NCBI GenBank assembly: GCA_902462665.1
Contig: CABQCM010000002.1
Coordinates: 1-17,386, forward strand
Direction of reading: 5' to 3'
Origin: an uncultured Oscillospiraceae bacterium
GTDB taxonomy: Bacteria; Bacillota; Clostridia; Oscillospirales; Acutalibacteraceae
DNA length: 17,386 nt
Below, one piece after another: positions 7,475 to 14,765 of the stretch. The position numbers and the translations under genes are program-made. The notes below the pieces were generated by a model. It was not told the DNA's origin. It saw nothing but the letters and a program-made list of their open reading frames with translations, and did not search any database. The stretch's first letter is position 1; every line of letters starts with the position of its first letter.

Positions 7475-7705
7475 ATGGTAGAAAAAAGAATTCATATTAA
7501 CACGCTCGACGAAGCGCGGCTTTTGGTCAACAATACCATGATGTGCGATTTTGACATTGATTTGACCAGCGACCGCTATGTGGTTGACGCCAAATCCATT
7601 ATGGGAGTTTTCAGCCTGGATCTGAACCATCCCATCATTCTGCGGGCCGACTGCCGGGACGACGATCCCTTTTTTGAAAAAATAGCCGCTCTGCTGGTGG
7701 AATGA
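7475..7705 (+). CDS. HPr-like protein lacking the active-site histidine
   Basis: HPr carries phosphate from enzyme I to sugar permeases through His15 and is regulated by phosphorylation of Ser46. This 76-residue protein has the HPr fold length and keeps the serine loop as KSIMGVFSL (40-48), so Ser41 matches Ser46. The region that should read G-[IL]-H-A-R-P-A is instead NTLDEARLLVN (9-19) with no histidine. It therefore cannot act as a PTS phosphocarrier by the usual route. A regulatory or structural role, perhaps like Crh (which lacks His15 but keeps Ser46), is an inference. The ATG at 7475 follows AAAGGAAG by about 11 bases. An upstream in-frame start at 7424 adds residues foreign to HPr. 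It leads a plus-strand gene group. Confidence 0.78.
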   Translation: MVEKRIHINTLDEARLLVNNTMMCDFDIDLTSDRYVVDAKSIMGVFSLDLNHPIILRADCRDDDPFFEKIAALLVE

Positions 7706-7766
7706 AATTCTGCGCGGGGGCATAGGATGAAGTGATAAAGTATCACCGCCGAGGGAGAGGTGTCCT

Positions 7767-8273
7767 ATGTTTCTGTCACTCAAGTGCAACAAGCGCATCC
7801 TCATTATCACCGTCGCAGCCGTTGCGGCCATCGTTTTGCTCTGCGTGCTCGATTCGATGCTGGCGGCTCCGTCGAAGAGCGGCGGCGACGTCTCCTCCAT
7901 GCAGGTGGCGGCCGCCGACGACATTGAGCGCACGCAGTTTCTCGCCCAGTACGGGTGGCCGGTTTCGCCCACCCCTGCTGAGGTGTACGAGGTGGAAATT
8001 CCAAAAACCTTTGACGAAATTTATGAAACCTACAACGATCTCCAGCGCAGCCAGGGCTTTGATTTGAGCGCCTACCGCGGGATGCGGGTCAAACGCTGGA
8101 GCTACGATATCACCAATTATCCCGACGGCATTCGCGGGGTGCGCGCCAACCTACTGGTCTACAACGATAAGGTCATCGGCGGGGACGTGTGCAGTCTCGA
8201 GAGCGACGGCTTTCTCCATGGCTTCCGTTCCACCGGTACGGGGATCGCCAACATGGCCGGGATTTTTTCATAA
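7767..8273 (+). CDS. DUF4830 domain membrane-anchored protein
   Basis: A 168-residue protein with a short basic N-terminus, one hydrophobic segment (about 9-32) that could be a membrane anchor or uncleaved signal, and a roughly 110-residue exported domain. The exported part has the DUF4830 pattern: FLAQYGWPVSPTPAEVYEV (residues 53-71) near the start, and then NLLVYNDKVIGGDVCS towards the end. The family function is unknown; it is common in Clostridia. GAGGGAGAGG precedes the ATG at 7767. It starts 61 bp after the HPr-like gene and ends 29 bp before the pseudouridine synthase, so co-transcription is likely. Confidence 0.8.
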   Translation: MFLSLKCNKRILIITVAAVAAIVLLCVLDSMLAAPSKSGGDVSSMQVAAADDIERTQFLAQYGWPVSPTPAEVYEVEIPKTFDEIYETYNDLQRSQGFDLSAYRGMRVKRWSYDITNYPDGIRGVRANLLVYNDKVIGGDVCSLESDGFLHGFRSTGTGIANMAGIFS

Positions 8274-8302
8274 CAGCCCGGTTTCACGCAGGGGGTGCGG
8301 TT

Positions 8303-9079
8303 TTGAACAGCCTGCTACTTCGGCTTGACAAAATAATATCCAATCAGCTTGGCCTTTCTCGGCGTCAGGTTCGGCTTCTGTGCCGTCAGGGAAGGGTGAA
8401 GGTAGACGGCCGCCCCGTTTTGTCCTGCGAGCAAAAGGTGGATCCTTCGGTGCAGGAGGTGACGGTCGACGGCCGTCCGCTTGCCTATCGCGCCTTTGTC
8501 TATCTCATGCTACATAAACCGGCGGGAATTTTATCGGCCAGCCGCGACCCCTCGCGCCCCACGGTGGTTGATCTGGCTCCTGAGGAATTTTCCCACCGTT
8601 CCTTGTTTCCGGTGGGCCGTCTTGACCGGGATACCACCGGCCTACTGCTGCTGACCGACGACGGAGAAACGGCGCATGGCCTGCTTTCTCCCCGGCGCCA
8701 TGTGACGAAGGTATACGAAGCCCTGCTTGACGCCCCGCTGCCCGACGGTGCGGCGCAGGCTTTCGCTCAGGGAATAACTTTGGCCGACGGCTGCGTGTGC
8801 CGGCCCTGCGAGCTTACGGTGATTTCCGCAGGGGACAAGCCGGTGGTGCGTCTGGCGCTGACCGAGGGGATGTATCATCAGGTCAAGCGGATGTTTGGGG
8901 TGCTAGGCCTGGGGGTGGATGCGCTGCGCCGCGTTGCTATGGGACCTCTCGTATTGGACAGCGCTCTTGCGCCGGGGGAATGCCGGGAGCTGACCGATTA
9001 CGAACGCGAGCTTTTGCTTGCCGCCGCGCAGGGAAAGGGTGCACAAGGAAATTCGCCACCCGACGTCTGCAAGCGATAA
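8303..9079 (+). CDS. Pseudouridine synthase, RsuA/RluB/E/F family
   Basis: These enzymes isomerise a specific uridine in rRNA to pseudouridine. The 258-residue protein has an N-terminal S4 RNA-binding domain (about 3-55, RLDKIISNQLGLSRRQVRLL) and then the catalytic domain. Its signature GRLDRDTTGLLLLTDDG begins at about residue 105, making Asp108 the catalytic aspartate; the late motif GMYHQVKRMF is also present. The start is a TTG at 8303 with AGGGGG 7 bases upstream. No ATG or GTG fits the family N-terminus, and the longer frame from 8189 overlaps the preceding gene. It resembles RsuA (16S U516) most, but the target cannot be fixed from sequence alone. No clear terminator follows. Confidence 0.87.
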   Translation: MNSLLLRLDKIISNQLGLSRRQVRLLCRQGRVKVDGRPVLSCEQKVDPSVQEVTVDGRPLAYRAFVYLMLHKPAGILSASRDPSRPTVVDLAPEEFSHRSLFPVGRLDRDTTGLLLLTDDGETAHGLLSPRRHVTKVYEALLDAPLPDGAAQAFAQGITLADGCVCRPCELTVISAGDKPVVRLALTEGMYHQVKRMFGVLGLGVDALRRVAMGPLVLDSALAPGECRELTDYERELLLAAAQGKGAQGNSPPDVCKR

Positions 9080-9204
9080 AGAGACTGGAGATTTGCTTTA
9101 TTTAATGCAAAAGCCGCAGAAAATGACGGGGAATTTATACAAATTGTCTTTTCTGTCGTGAAAATATCTAAGGCTACATCCGAAAGTTTAGTGAAATATC
9201 TCAC

Positions 9205-9233
9205 TTGCAATAGGCAAGGAACTTTGTTATAAT
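9205..9233 (+). promoter_or_regulatory. Sigma-A promoter for the MsmK-type ATPase gene
   Basis: TTGCAA (9205-9210) and consensus TATAAT (9228-9233) are 17 bp apart. The -35 box lies inside a small dyad, CTTGC-AATAG-GCAAG (9204-9218). The upstream 9080-9200 stretch holds no gene I can support. Confidence 0.75.
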
Positions 9234-9242
9234 GGTAAACGT

Positions 9243-9259
9243 TATTTCATAATGAAATA
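9243..9259. promoter_or_regulatory. Perfect palindrome at the msmK transcription start (operator candidate)
   Basis: TATTTCAT-A-ATGAAATA is an exact 8-bp dyad around one base, placed about 10-26 bp past the -10 box, that is at about +3 to +20. This is a classic site for repressor binding. The regulator is unknown. Confidence 0.5.
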
Positions 9260-9302
9260 GTGTCTTCCACTGGATGCTTTGACTACATTAGGAGGTTGTT
9301 CT

Positions 9303-10445
9303 ATGGCAAGTCTTTCGCTTCGTAACATCGGGAAAAAATACCCGGGCGGCGTCATGGCCGTTTCGGACTTCAATCTCGAAATTAAGGATAAGGAGTTTAT
9401 CGTGCTCGTCGGCCCGTCTGGCTGCGGTAAATCTACCACCCTTCGTATGATCGCGGGATTGGAGGAAATCACCGAGGGCGAGTTGTACATCGGCGACCGT
9501 CTGGTTAACGATGTTGCGCCGAAGGACCGCGACATCGCAATGGTGTTCCAGAACTACGCTCTGTATCCGCATATGACGGTGTTCGGCAACATGGCGTTCG
9601 GCCTTAAGCTGCGCAAGACTCCGAAGGAGGAGATTAAGCGCCGCGTTGAAGAGGCAGCTCGCGCGCTGGAGATTGAGCACCTGCTTGACCGTAAACCGAA
9701 GGCTCTTTCGGGTGGTCAGCGTCAGCGTGTCGCGTTGGGACGCGCCATCGTGCGTGACCCGAAGGTCTTCCTTTTGGACGAACCTCTTTCCAACTTGGAT
9801 GCTAAGCTGCGTGCCCAGATGCGCACCGAGATTTCCAAGCTGCATCAGAAAATCGGTACTACCTTCATCTACGTTACCCATGACCAGACCGAGGCTATGA
9901 CCATGGCCAACCGCATCGTGGTCATGAAGGATGGTTACATTCAGCAGGTCGATACGCCGCAGCATTTGTATGACCGTCCCTGCAACGCGTTTGTTGCCGG
10001 CTTCATTGGTTCCCCGCAGATGAACTTCGTGGATGCTACGCTGCTTGAGGAGAATGGAAACTTCTTTGTGGAGTTTGGCTCTGAAGATACGAAGACCCGT
10101 CCGGGCGTCAAGTACAAAATTAAGCTTCCGGCGGAGAAAAACCGCAGAGATTGTCTCGTTCCTTATATTGACAAGCAGGTTATTTTCGGTATTCGTCCGG
10201 AGAATATCCACGACGAAGAGATGTACCTGTCCGCCATGCCCGATGGTATTGTAGAGGCCAAGGTGGAAGTTACCGAGCTCATGGGTGCTGAGATTTATCT
10301 CTATGTCGATTGTGAGGGCCATAGCCTGACCGCTCGTGTTTCTCCGAATTCGACCGCTCGCTCGGGCGATGTTATCAAAATTGCGTTGGATCCCACGAAG
10401 ATCCATATTTTTGATAAGGAAACTGAGAAGACCATTTGCAACTAA
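9303..10445 (+). CDS. msmK: Sugar ABC transporter ATP-binding protein, MsmK/UgpC family (orphan ATPase)
   Basis: Energises carbohydrate ABC importers by ATP hydrolysis at the cytoplasmic face. The 380-residue protein has Walker A GPSGCGKST (37-45), a Q-loop at Gln83, signature LSGGQ (135-139), Walker B FLLDE (156-160) and H-loop His193. A C-terminal TOBE/OB regulatory region (about 240-375) with the FGIRPENI motif is typical of MalK/MsmK/UgpC. The ATG at 9303 has AGGAGG 7 bases upstream. No permease or binding-protein gene is near, and it has its own promoter and terminator. Such stand-alone MsmK proteins serve several importers in Gram-positive bacteria, and that is inferred here. The gene uses CGT, GTT and CTT codons much more than its neighbours, which suggests strong expression. 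Confidence 0.92.
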   Translation: MASLSLRNIGKKYPGGVMAVSDFNLEIKDKEFIVLVGPSGCGKSTTLRMIAGLEEITEGELYIGDRLVNDVAPKDRDIAMVFQNYALYPHMTVFGNMAFGLKLRKTPKEEIKRRVEEAARALEIEHLLDRKPKALSGGQRQRVALGRAIVRDPKVFLLDEPLSNLDAKLRAQMRTEISKLHQKIGTTFIYVTHDQTEAMTMANRIVVMKDGYIQQVDTPQHLYDRPCNAFVAGFIGSPQMNFVDATLLEENGNFFVEFGSEDTKTRPGVKYKIKLPAEKNRRDCLVPYIDKQVIFGIRPENIHDEEMYLSAMPDGIVEAKVEVTELMGAEIYLYVDCEGHSLTARVSPNSTARSGDVIKIALDPTKIHIFDKETEKTICN

Positions 10446-10459
10446 ATCGCTGTACCATA

Positions 10460-10490
10460 ACCGTCCCGGCAGTAGTCGGGGCGGTTTTTT
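10460..10490 (+). terminator. Intrinsic terminator of msmK
   Basis: ACCGTCCCG pairs with CGGGGCGGT around a short loop (10460-10484), followed by a TTTTTT run to 10490. It starts 15 bp after the msmK stop. Confidence 0.9.
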
Positions 10491-10889
10491 ATATCGCAAC
10501 ACACAATTTAACAGATTGTATGGGGGAAGAACGCACACTTTGCCCCATTCTCATACGACCAATGGATTCTGAATGCGTTGTTAATATACGGATCGTCAGC
10601 GCAGGGCTGATTCGAGACAACGGTTGAAATTGCCGGACTGAGGGCCGAGGTGCGTTGCAACGTAACATGAGATCTACCAACGCGATAATTTCTGGTTTGA
10701 GCCGGCGCTATCCATTGGTGGCGTCTCATAGGACAAATTACACGGATATATGTTTACGGTTGTGGAAATTTGTAGGTGAATTTAGTGACAAATTGCAAAG
10801 CCGGTTTGCTTTGACAAAAAAGCACAAAACCAAATATTTCATTAATTCATTCAATACATAAAGAATAGATTTCCATCGCCAAATGGACA
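10491..10889. other. Roughly 400-bp stretch without a convincing gene; several complementary segments
   Basis: Short open frames on both strands here lack ribosome binding sites and resemble no family I know. The stretch holds many complementary segments: ACCAATGGAT (10558-10567) with ATCCATTGGT (10710-10719); ATGAGA (10668-10673) with TCTCAT (10724-10729); TCAGC-GCAGG-GCTGA; the palindrome CGTTGCAACG; AATTTGT with ACAAATT on either side; and CAAAGC-CGGTTT-GCTTTG. It may encode a structured RNA or be decayed mobile DNA. No promoter was found that would settle the strand. Confidence 0.35.
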
Positions 10890-10922
10890 AAATAAAAACG
10901 ACCCGCGATAATGCTCGCGGGT
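10890..10922 (-). terminator. Intrinsic terminator of the XRE regulator gene
   Basis: On the minus strand ACCCGCGA (10915-10922) pairs with TCGCGGGT (10901-10908) around a 6-base loop, followed by CGTTTTTATTTT. It lies 30 bp past the gene's stop codon. Confidence 0.85.
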
Positions 10923-10951
10923 TGAATAAAAAATATATAAAAAAGGAAAAA

Positions 10952-11200
10952 TCATTTTTCAAGACCGACTAGCCAGTTGATGGAAACCCCTAAAATGTCG
11001 GCTAACGCCACCAATTCAAAGTCGGTGACATGGCGAATTTGGCCTTCGAGTTTACTAAGACCGGAGGAATTCATTTCAATTCCGCGGATTTGCAGCTGCG
11101 CCAGCAAATCTTTCTGCTTCATATTGATTGCTTTGCGTTGCTGTTCGACACGAGTGCCGACAATGTTCCGGCTGCCCAAAGGCTGTTTGCGTATTCTCAT
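10952..11200 (-). CDS. XRE-family helix-turn-helix regulator
   Basis: An 82-residue single-domain DNA-binding protein. A basic N-terminal arm (1-16) precedes the Cro/C1-type five-helix domain, with the helix-turn-helix at about 27-55 (MKQKDLLAQLQI then SSGLSKLEGQIR) and the closing helix FELVALADILGVSINWLVG (61-79). The start is the ATG at 11200, since AGGAGG lies 11 bases upstream. A GTG at 11212 overlaps that ribosome binding site and is unlikely. It is monocistronic, with its own terminator and a small dyad at its promoter, which suggests autoregulation. Targets are unknown. The gene and its surroundings are poorer in GC than the flanking metabolic genes, so it may be a leftover of a mobile element. 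Confidence 0.85.
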   Translation of the reverse strand: MRIRKQPLGSRNIVGTRVEQQRKAINMKQKDLLAQLQIRGIEMNSSGLSKLEGQIRHVTDFELVALADILGVSINWLVGLEK

Positions 11201-11224
11201 AAAACCGTACACCTCCTACCAACT

Positions 11225-11247
11225 AAATTTGCTCCAAATTTATTATA
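11225..11247 (-). promoter_or_regulatory. Candidate -10 box and adjoining dyad upstream of the XRE gene
   Basis: On the minus strand a consensus TATAAT (11242-11247) is followed directly by the dyad AAATTT-GGAGC-AAATTT (11225-11241), placed around the expected transcription start. This would suit autorepression by the XRE protein. No good -35 box is seen. Confidence 0.4.
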
Positions 11248-11408
11248 AGGGAACAATTACATTATATGATTCTAATTGAGAAAATATTCATTTCTTTCAT
11301 GAGATTTTCATATTTGTAGCTATATTTGTTCATATTTCACACCGCAATTACCTTGTTTTAGTTTGAGATACGGTTTTGATGTATTGCCTACATGATGAAA
11401 TAGGCTAG

Positions 11409-11441
11409 CATATTGCTCCTTGCCAAGCAATGTGATTTTTT
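11409..11441 (+). terminator. Terminator-like hairpin upstream of pncB
   Basis: CATATTGCT (11409-11417) pairs with AGCAATGTG (11426-11434) around an 8-base loop, followed by A and six T. No plus-strand gene lies close upstream, so it may be an attenuator on a longer leader or a terminator of an unseen transcript. The rest of 11248-11452 shows nothing I recognise. Confidence 0.45.
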
Positions 11442-11452
11442 CCAGCGACAAC

Positions 11453-11480
11453 TTGTAATTTGTCGGTTTTGTGCTAAAAT
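11453..11480 (+). promoter_or_regulatory. Sigma-A-like promoter for pncB
   Basis: TTGTAA (11453-11458) and TAAAAT (11475-11480) are 16 bp apart, and the -10 box carries an extended TG (TGCTAAAAT). A leader of about 50 bases follows. Confidence 0.6.
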
Positions 11481-11539
11481 AAAGTGGGAATTTATTTGAG
11501 TGATAAAGCCTATTTTTGCGAAAAGAGGGGAACACATCC

Positions 11540-13009
11540 ATGTACCAGAGCGATAAAGAAGCCCGTAATCTCACGATGCTGACTGATTTTTATGAATTCA
11601 CCATGGCCAATGGATATTTTCGTCATGGGCGGCGGGATACGATGGCCTGCTTTGATTTGTTTTTTCGCAAAATTCCAGACGGGGGCGGTTTTGCCATTAC
11701 CGCGGGACTGGAACAGGCGGTCGAATATCTGCAATCCCTGCGTTTCACCGAGGGGGATATTGATTATCTGCGCTCGCAGGGGCACTTCAGCGAAGAATTT
11801 TTAGACTATTTGCGGGATTTTAAATTTTCCTGCGATGTCTGGGCCATTCCGGAAGGCACGCCGGTCTTTCCTCACGAACCCATCGTGACCGTGTGCGGCC
11901 CGATCATACAAGCGCAGTTTATCGAGACGATGCTGCTGTTGACCATCAATCATCAATCCCTTATTGCGACCAAGGCCAACCGCATTGTCCGTGCGGCCGA
12001 TGGCCGGGATGTGGTTGAGTTTGGCGCGCGTCGCGCTCATGGGGCCGACGGCGCTCTTTATGGCGCGAGGGCAGCCACCATTGGCGGCTGCTGCGGCACT
12101 TCTCTCACCATGGCGCAGCAGCGTTTCGGTATTCCCGCCTGCGGCACCATGGCGCATAGCTGGATTCAAGCGTTTGACTCCGAGCTGGAGGCATTTACGG
12201 CGTATGCCGGAACCTATCCCAACGACTGTGTGCTGCTGGTGGATACCTACAATACCCTGCATTCGGGCGTGCCCAACGCCATTCGTGCCTTTGACGCTGT
12301 GTTAAAGCCCTTGGGGGTCCGGCCCAAGGCCATCCGGATTGATTCGGGCGATATCACCTATTTAAGCAAAAAGGCCCGGCGTATGCTCGACGAGGGGGGC
12401 TATCCCGATTGCCGCATCATGGTCACCAATTCGCTGGACGAATACCTCATTCGCGATATGCTGTCGCAAGGGGCGAAGGTGGATATTTTTGGTGTGGGAG
12501 AGCGGCTGATTACTTCCTCCTCCTCCCCGGTGTTCGGTGGGGTGTACAAGCTTTCGGCCGTGGAAAAAGAGGGCGAAATGCAGTCGCGGGTCAAAATCAG
12601 CGACAACATTCAAAAGCTGACCCTGCCGGGAATGAAAACGGTTTACCGCCTGTTCGATCGCGAGGTGGGCAAGGCGATCGCCGACTTGGTAACCCTTTCG
12701 CACGAGGAACTGGACGAGAACCAACCCTACGAACTATTTGACCCCGACCATACCTGGAAGCGCAAAACCATTTCGGGCTTTGTCGCCCGCCGGCTTCAGC
12801 AGCCGGTGTTTCTAGGGGGAAGATGCGTGATGCACTGCCCCACCCTGCATGAGATTCAGGCCTATTGCCGCCGCCAGGTGGAGCATCTTTGGGAAGAGGT
12901 GCTGCGGTTTGAAAACCCGCATAACTATTATGTTGACTTGTCCAAAGAATTATGGGACGAGCGGCAGCGGCTGCTGGAAAGTCATGGCGGTTTTCTTCCC
13001 ATGCTTTGA
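11540..13009 (+). CDS. pncB: Nicotinate phosphoribosyltransferase
   Basis: PncB joins nicotinate to PRPP, with ATP hydrolysis, to give nicotinate mononucleotide in the NAD salvage pathway. The 489-residue cytoplasmic protein starts with the usual TDFYEFTMANGY (15-26). It has the FGARRAHG motif (161-168), AHSW with His206 in the place of the phosphorylated histidine, IRIDSGD (265-271) for phosphate binding, and then FGVGERL. Length matches bacterial and human-type NAPRT forms. The ATG at 11540 follows AGAGGGG by 9 bases; a TTG start at 11516 is less likely. It leads a four-gene cluster with short gaps. Confidence 0.94.
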   Translation: MYQSDKEARNLTMLTDFYEFTMANGYFRHGRRDTMACFDLFFRKIPDGGGFAITAGLEQAVEYLQSLRFTEGDIDYLRSQGHFSEEFLDYLRDFKFSCDVWAIPEGTPVFPHEPIVTVCGPIIQAQFIETMLLLTINHQSLIATKANRIVRAADGRDVVEFGARRAHGADGALYGARAATIGGCCGTSLTMAQQRFGIPACGTMAHSWIQAFDSELEAFTAYAGTYPNDCVLLVDTYNTLHSGVPNAIRAFDAVLKPLGVRPKAIRIDSGDITYLSKKARRMLDEGGYPDCRIMVTNSLDEYLIRDMLSQGAKVDIFGVGERLITSSSSPVFGGVYKLSAVEKEGEMQSRVKISDNIQKLTLPGMKTVYRLFDREVGKAIADLVTLSHEELDENQPYELFDPDHTWKRKTISGFVARRLQQPVFLGGRCVMHCPTLHEIQAYCRRQVEHLWEEVLRFENPHNYYVDLSKELWDERQRLLESHGGFLPML

Positions 13010-13055
13010 AAAAACGGCTGTTTTGCACGGCCGGGACGCAGAAAGGATATTGCAC

Positions 13056-13703
13056 ATGAAATGGAACGTACGCGCCACGGCGTTGCTGTTGTCGGCCGCC
13101 CTTTGTTTGGCTTTGAGCGCCTGCGGCGACACTGAGCCGGAGGTTTCCTCCCAGAGCGAGCCGGAGGCTTCTTCCGCCCCCTCGATTATCACCGATTATT
13201 TTGATGGAGTAAGCACCCGGGCCATTGACGCACAGGAAATTTTGGCCTCGGTCGAGGCGGGGACGTTTGTCGCCAAAGACACCAACGGCGACCCGGTGGA
13301 GGTCACCCTGGGGATGACCGAGACTCCCATTCGCACTGCATTTGAGGCCAACGGTGAACTGTTTGGCTCGGAAGGGGACACCTACATTCGGTTTTTTACC
13401 GGGTATACCCAGATGTATATTCTCAAGAATGATCCGAGCAAGGGAATGATCGCTCTGGTTCATTCCGATACGGCGTATGGATTTGAAATCAACACCACCA
13501 ACCGGGAAAGCATCGAGGCTGTGTTGGGGAAACCGTCGGCCGAAGGGCCTGCCACGGCGACCCAAGCCGAGGTTTTGTTCGACCCAAATGTGGAGGCCTA
13601 CCGCATGGTGTATGAGAGTGGGGAGAACCGGTTGGAATTTTTCCTGGTTGATAATCTTCTTGCCGCCACCAGCTTGAGCAACAAGGAACTGTGGCAGCGC
13701 TAA
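13056..13703 (+). CDS. Putative lipoprotein, family not recognised
   Basis: A 215-residue exported protein. The signal peptide has a basic start, a hydrophobic core and the lipobox LSAC (20-23), so Cys23 would be lipid-modified. A short Ser/Glu-rich linker (about 24-45) leads to a domain of about 160 residues. Within it two stretches look alike: VTLGMTETPIRTAFEANGELF, and later INTTNRESIEAVLGKPSA. Each has a strand, a helix and a G-containing turn, reminiscent of BLIP/DUF4309-like double repeats; this is weak inference. AAAGGA precedes the ATG at 13056. It lies 46 bp after pncB and 24 bp before the acetyltransferase gene. Function unknown. Confidence 0.8.
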   Translation: MKWNVRATALLLSAALCLALSACGDTEPEVSSQSEPEASSAPSIITDYFDGVSTRAIDAQEILASVEAGTFVAKDTNGDPVEVTLGMTETPIRTAFEANGELFGSEGDTYIRFFTGYTQMYILKNDPSKGMIALVHSDTAYGFEINTTNRESIEAVLGKPSAEGPATATQAEVLFDPNVEAYRMVYESGENRLEFFLVDNLLAATSLSNKELWQR

Positions 13704-13727
13704 CCCCATCGAAAGGATGAGACGCCC

Positions 13728-14198
13728 ATGAAGACGCAGATGCATTGGATTGCCCCGGGAGAGGATTTTTCCCCCTGCCGGCGCATCCGTATTGCGGTGT
13801 TTTGCGACGAGCAGGGATATCGGGTGGAGGACGAATTTGACGCTGAGGACGCCGCGGCTCATCATCTCTTGATGACCTTGGACGGCGAGCCAGTGGCCAC
13901 GGGACGTATTTTGCCGGTATCCGAAGGCGTTTGGCGGCTGGGGCGTATCGCGGTATCCCGTGTGCTGCGGGGCACCGGGCTGGGCCGGGTTTTGGTGGAG
14001 GAACTACGCCGAAAAGCCCAGTCGTTGGGCGCGGAGCGCTTTTTGCTAGACGCTCAATGCCGTGTGGTGGGATTTTATGAAAAATGCGGCTTTGTCGTCA
14101 CGGGTGAGGAGCATATGGACGGACATGTTCCGCACGTTGGAATGGAATGGCGGGGCGAGCCGGCGGAATCCTCCCTGAATATCGCTGCGCGAAAATAG
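13728..14198 (+). CDS. GNAT family N-acetyltransferase
   Basis: Transfers an acetyl group from acetyl-CoA to an amine; the substrate cannot be told from sequence. The 156-residue protein has the GNAT core: a first strand-helix with FCDEQGY (25-31), a central strand with GRILPV, and motif A with LGRIAVSRVLRGTGLGRVL (71-89), in which RGTGLG (81-86) is the acetyl-CoA pyrophosphate loop. FYEKCGF near the C-terminus is motif B. The layout resembles the ElaA/YjcF-like single-domain group. AAAGGATG lies before the ATG at 13728. The gene is packed between the lipoprotein and DUF2148 genes. Confidence 0.88.
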   Translation: MKTQMHWIAPGEDFSPCRRIRIAVFCDEQGYRVEDEFDAEDAAAHHLLMTLDGEPVATGRILPVSEGVWRLGRIAVSRVLRGTGLGRVLVEELRRKAQSLGAERFLLDAQCRVVGFYEKCGFVVTGEEHMDGHVPHVGMEWRGEPAESSLNIAARK

Positions 14199-14209
14199 GA
14201 GGTACGGTT

Positions 14210-14749
14210 ATGATTATATCGTCCGAACAGGCGGAACAGGCGGCGCTGATGCGCTGCGCCGAGGCGATGTGCGCGGCCGCGCGCACTGCTCCCAAGGCGA
14301 AGGGAGTGGACCACATCGTCTGCTGTATCCTGACCGGAGAAGACATGGAGGCTCTCGCCCGGGAAATGGAGCGGCTGAGCGTCGAATTGTCTTATGGATT
14401 CCTGGCCCGGGACGCACAGAACGTGCGCGAAAGCCAGGCTGTAGTGCTCATCGGCGCCCGGTATGGCCAGAGGGGCCTCGGGGAAGGCTGCGCCCGCTGC
14501 GGCTTTGACGGCTGTGCCGCCTGTGCGCAGGCGGGGGCAGTGTGTGTGTACGACCCGATGGATTTGGGCATTGCTTTGGGGGCTGCGGCGGTGGTTGCGG
14601 CCGAGCGCCACATCGATAACCGTATCATGTTTTCCTGCGGCCGAGCAGCCAATGAGCTGGGCTTGTTGGAAGGCGCGCCGCTTGTCATGGGAATTCCTCT
14701 CAGCGTGAGTGGGAAGTCCCCCTTTTTTGATCGAAAGCCCAAGGCATAA
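14210..14749 (+). CDS. DUF2148 ferredoxin-like protein
   Basis: A 179-residue cytoplasmic protein of the DUF2148 family, whose members carry a ferredoxin-type cysteine set and are of unknown function. The cluster motif is Cys94, Cys97, Cys102 and Cys105 (CARCGFDGCAAC), which fits a 4Fe-4S site. Further cysteines occur at 16, 21, 38, 39, 112 and near 142. The RTAPKAKGVDHI stretch (25-36) and MDLGIALGAAA (117-127) are family hallmarks. AGGAGG overlaps the stop codon of the acetyltransferase gene and lies 8 bases before the ATG at 14210, so the two genes are translated from one message. An in-frame start at 14147 lies inside the previous gene. It is the last gene before a strong hairpin. Confidence 0.85.
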   Translation: MIISSEQAEQAALMRCAEAMCAAARTAPKAKGVDHIVCCILTGEDMEALAREMERLSVELSYGFLARDAQNVRESQAVVLIGARYGQRGLGEGCARCGFDGCAACAQAGAVCVYDPMDLGIALGAAAVVAAERHIDNRIMFSCGRAANELGLLEGAPLVMGIPLSVSGKSPFFDRKPKA

Positions 14750-14765
14750 CGGCAGGTAAGGAAAT

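Noticed and set aside
7329..7484. 51-codon plus-strand frame in the leader of the HPr-like gene
   Set aside because: No ribosome binding site, no recognisable product, and it overlaps the HPr-like start in another frame.
9288..10538. 416-codon minus-strand open frame opposite msmK
   Set aside because: The plus strand encodes a complete ABC ATPase with all motifs; the antisense frame shows none.
10508..10861. Several 60-75 codon frames on both strands in the stretch after msmK
   Set aside because: None has a ribosome binding site or a recognised family, and they overlap each other; a vestigial or RNA origin is as likely.
12597..13865. 422-codon minus-strand open frame opposite pncB and the lipoprotein gene
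   Set aside because: It spans three confident plus-strand genes and has no recognisable motifs or ribosome binding site.
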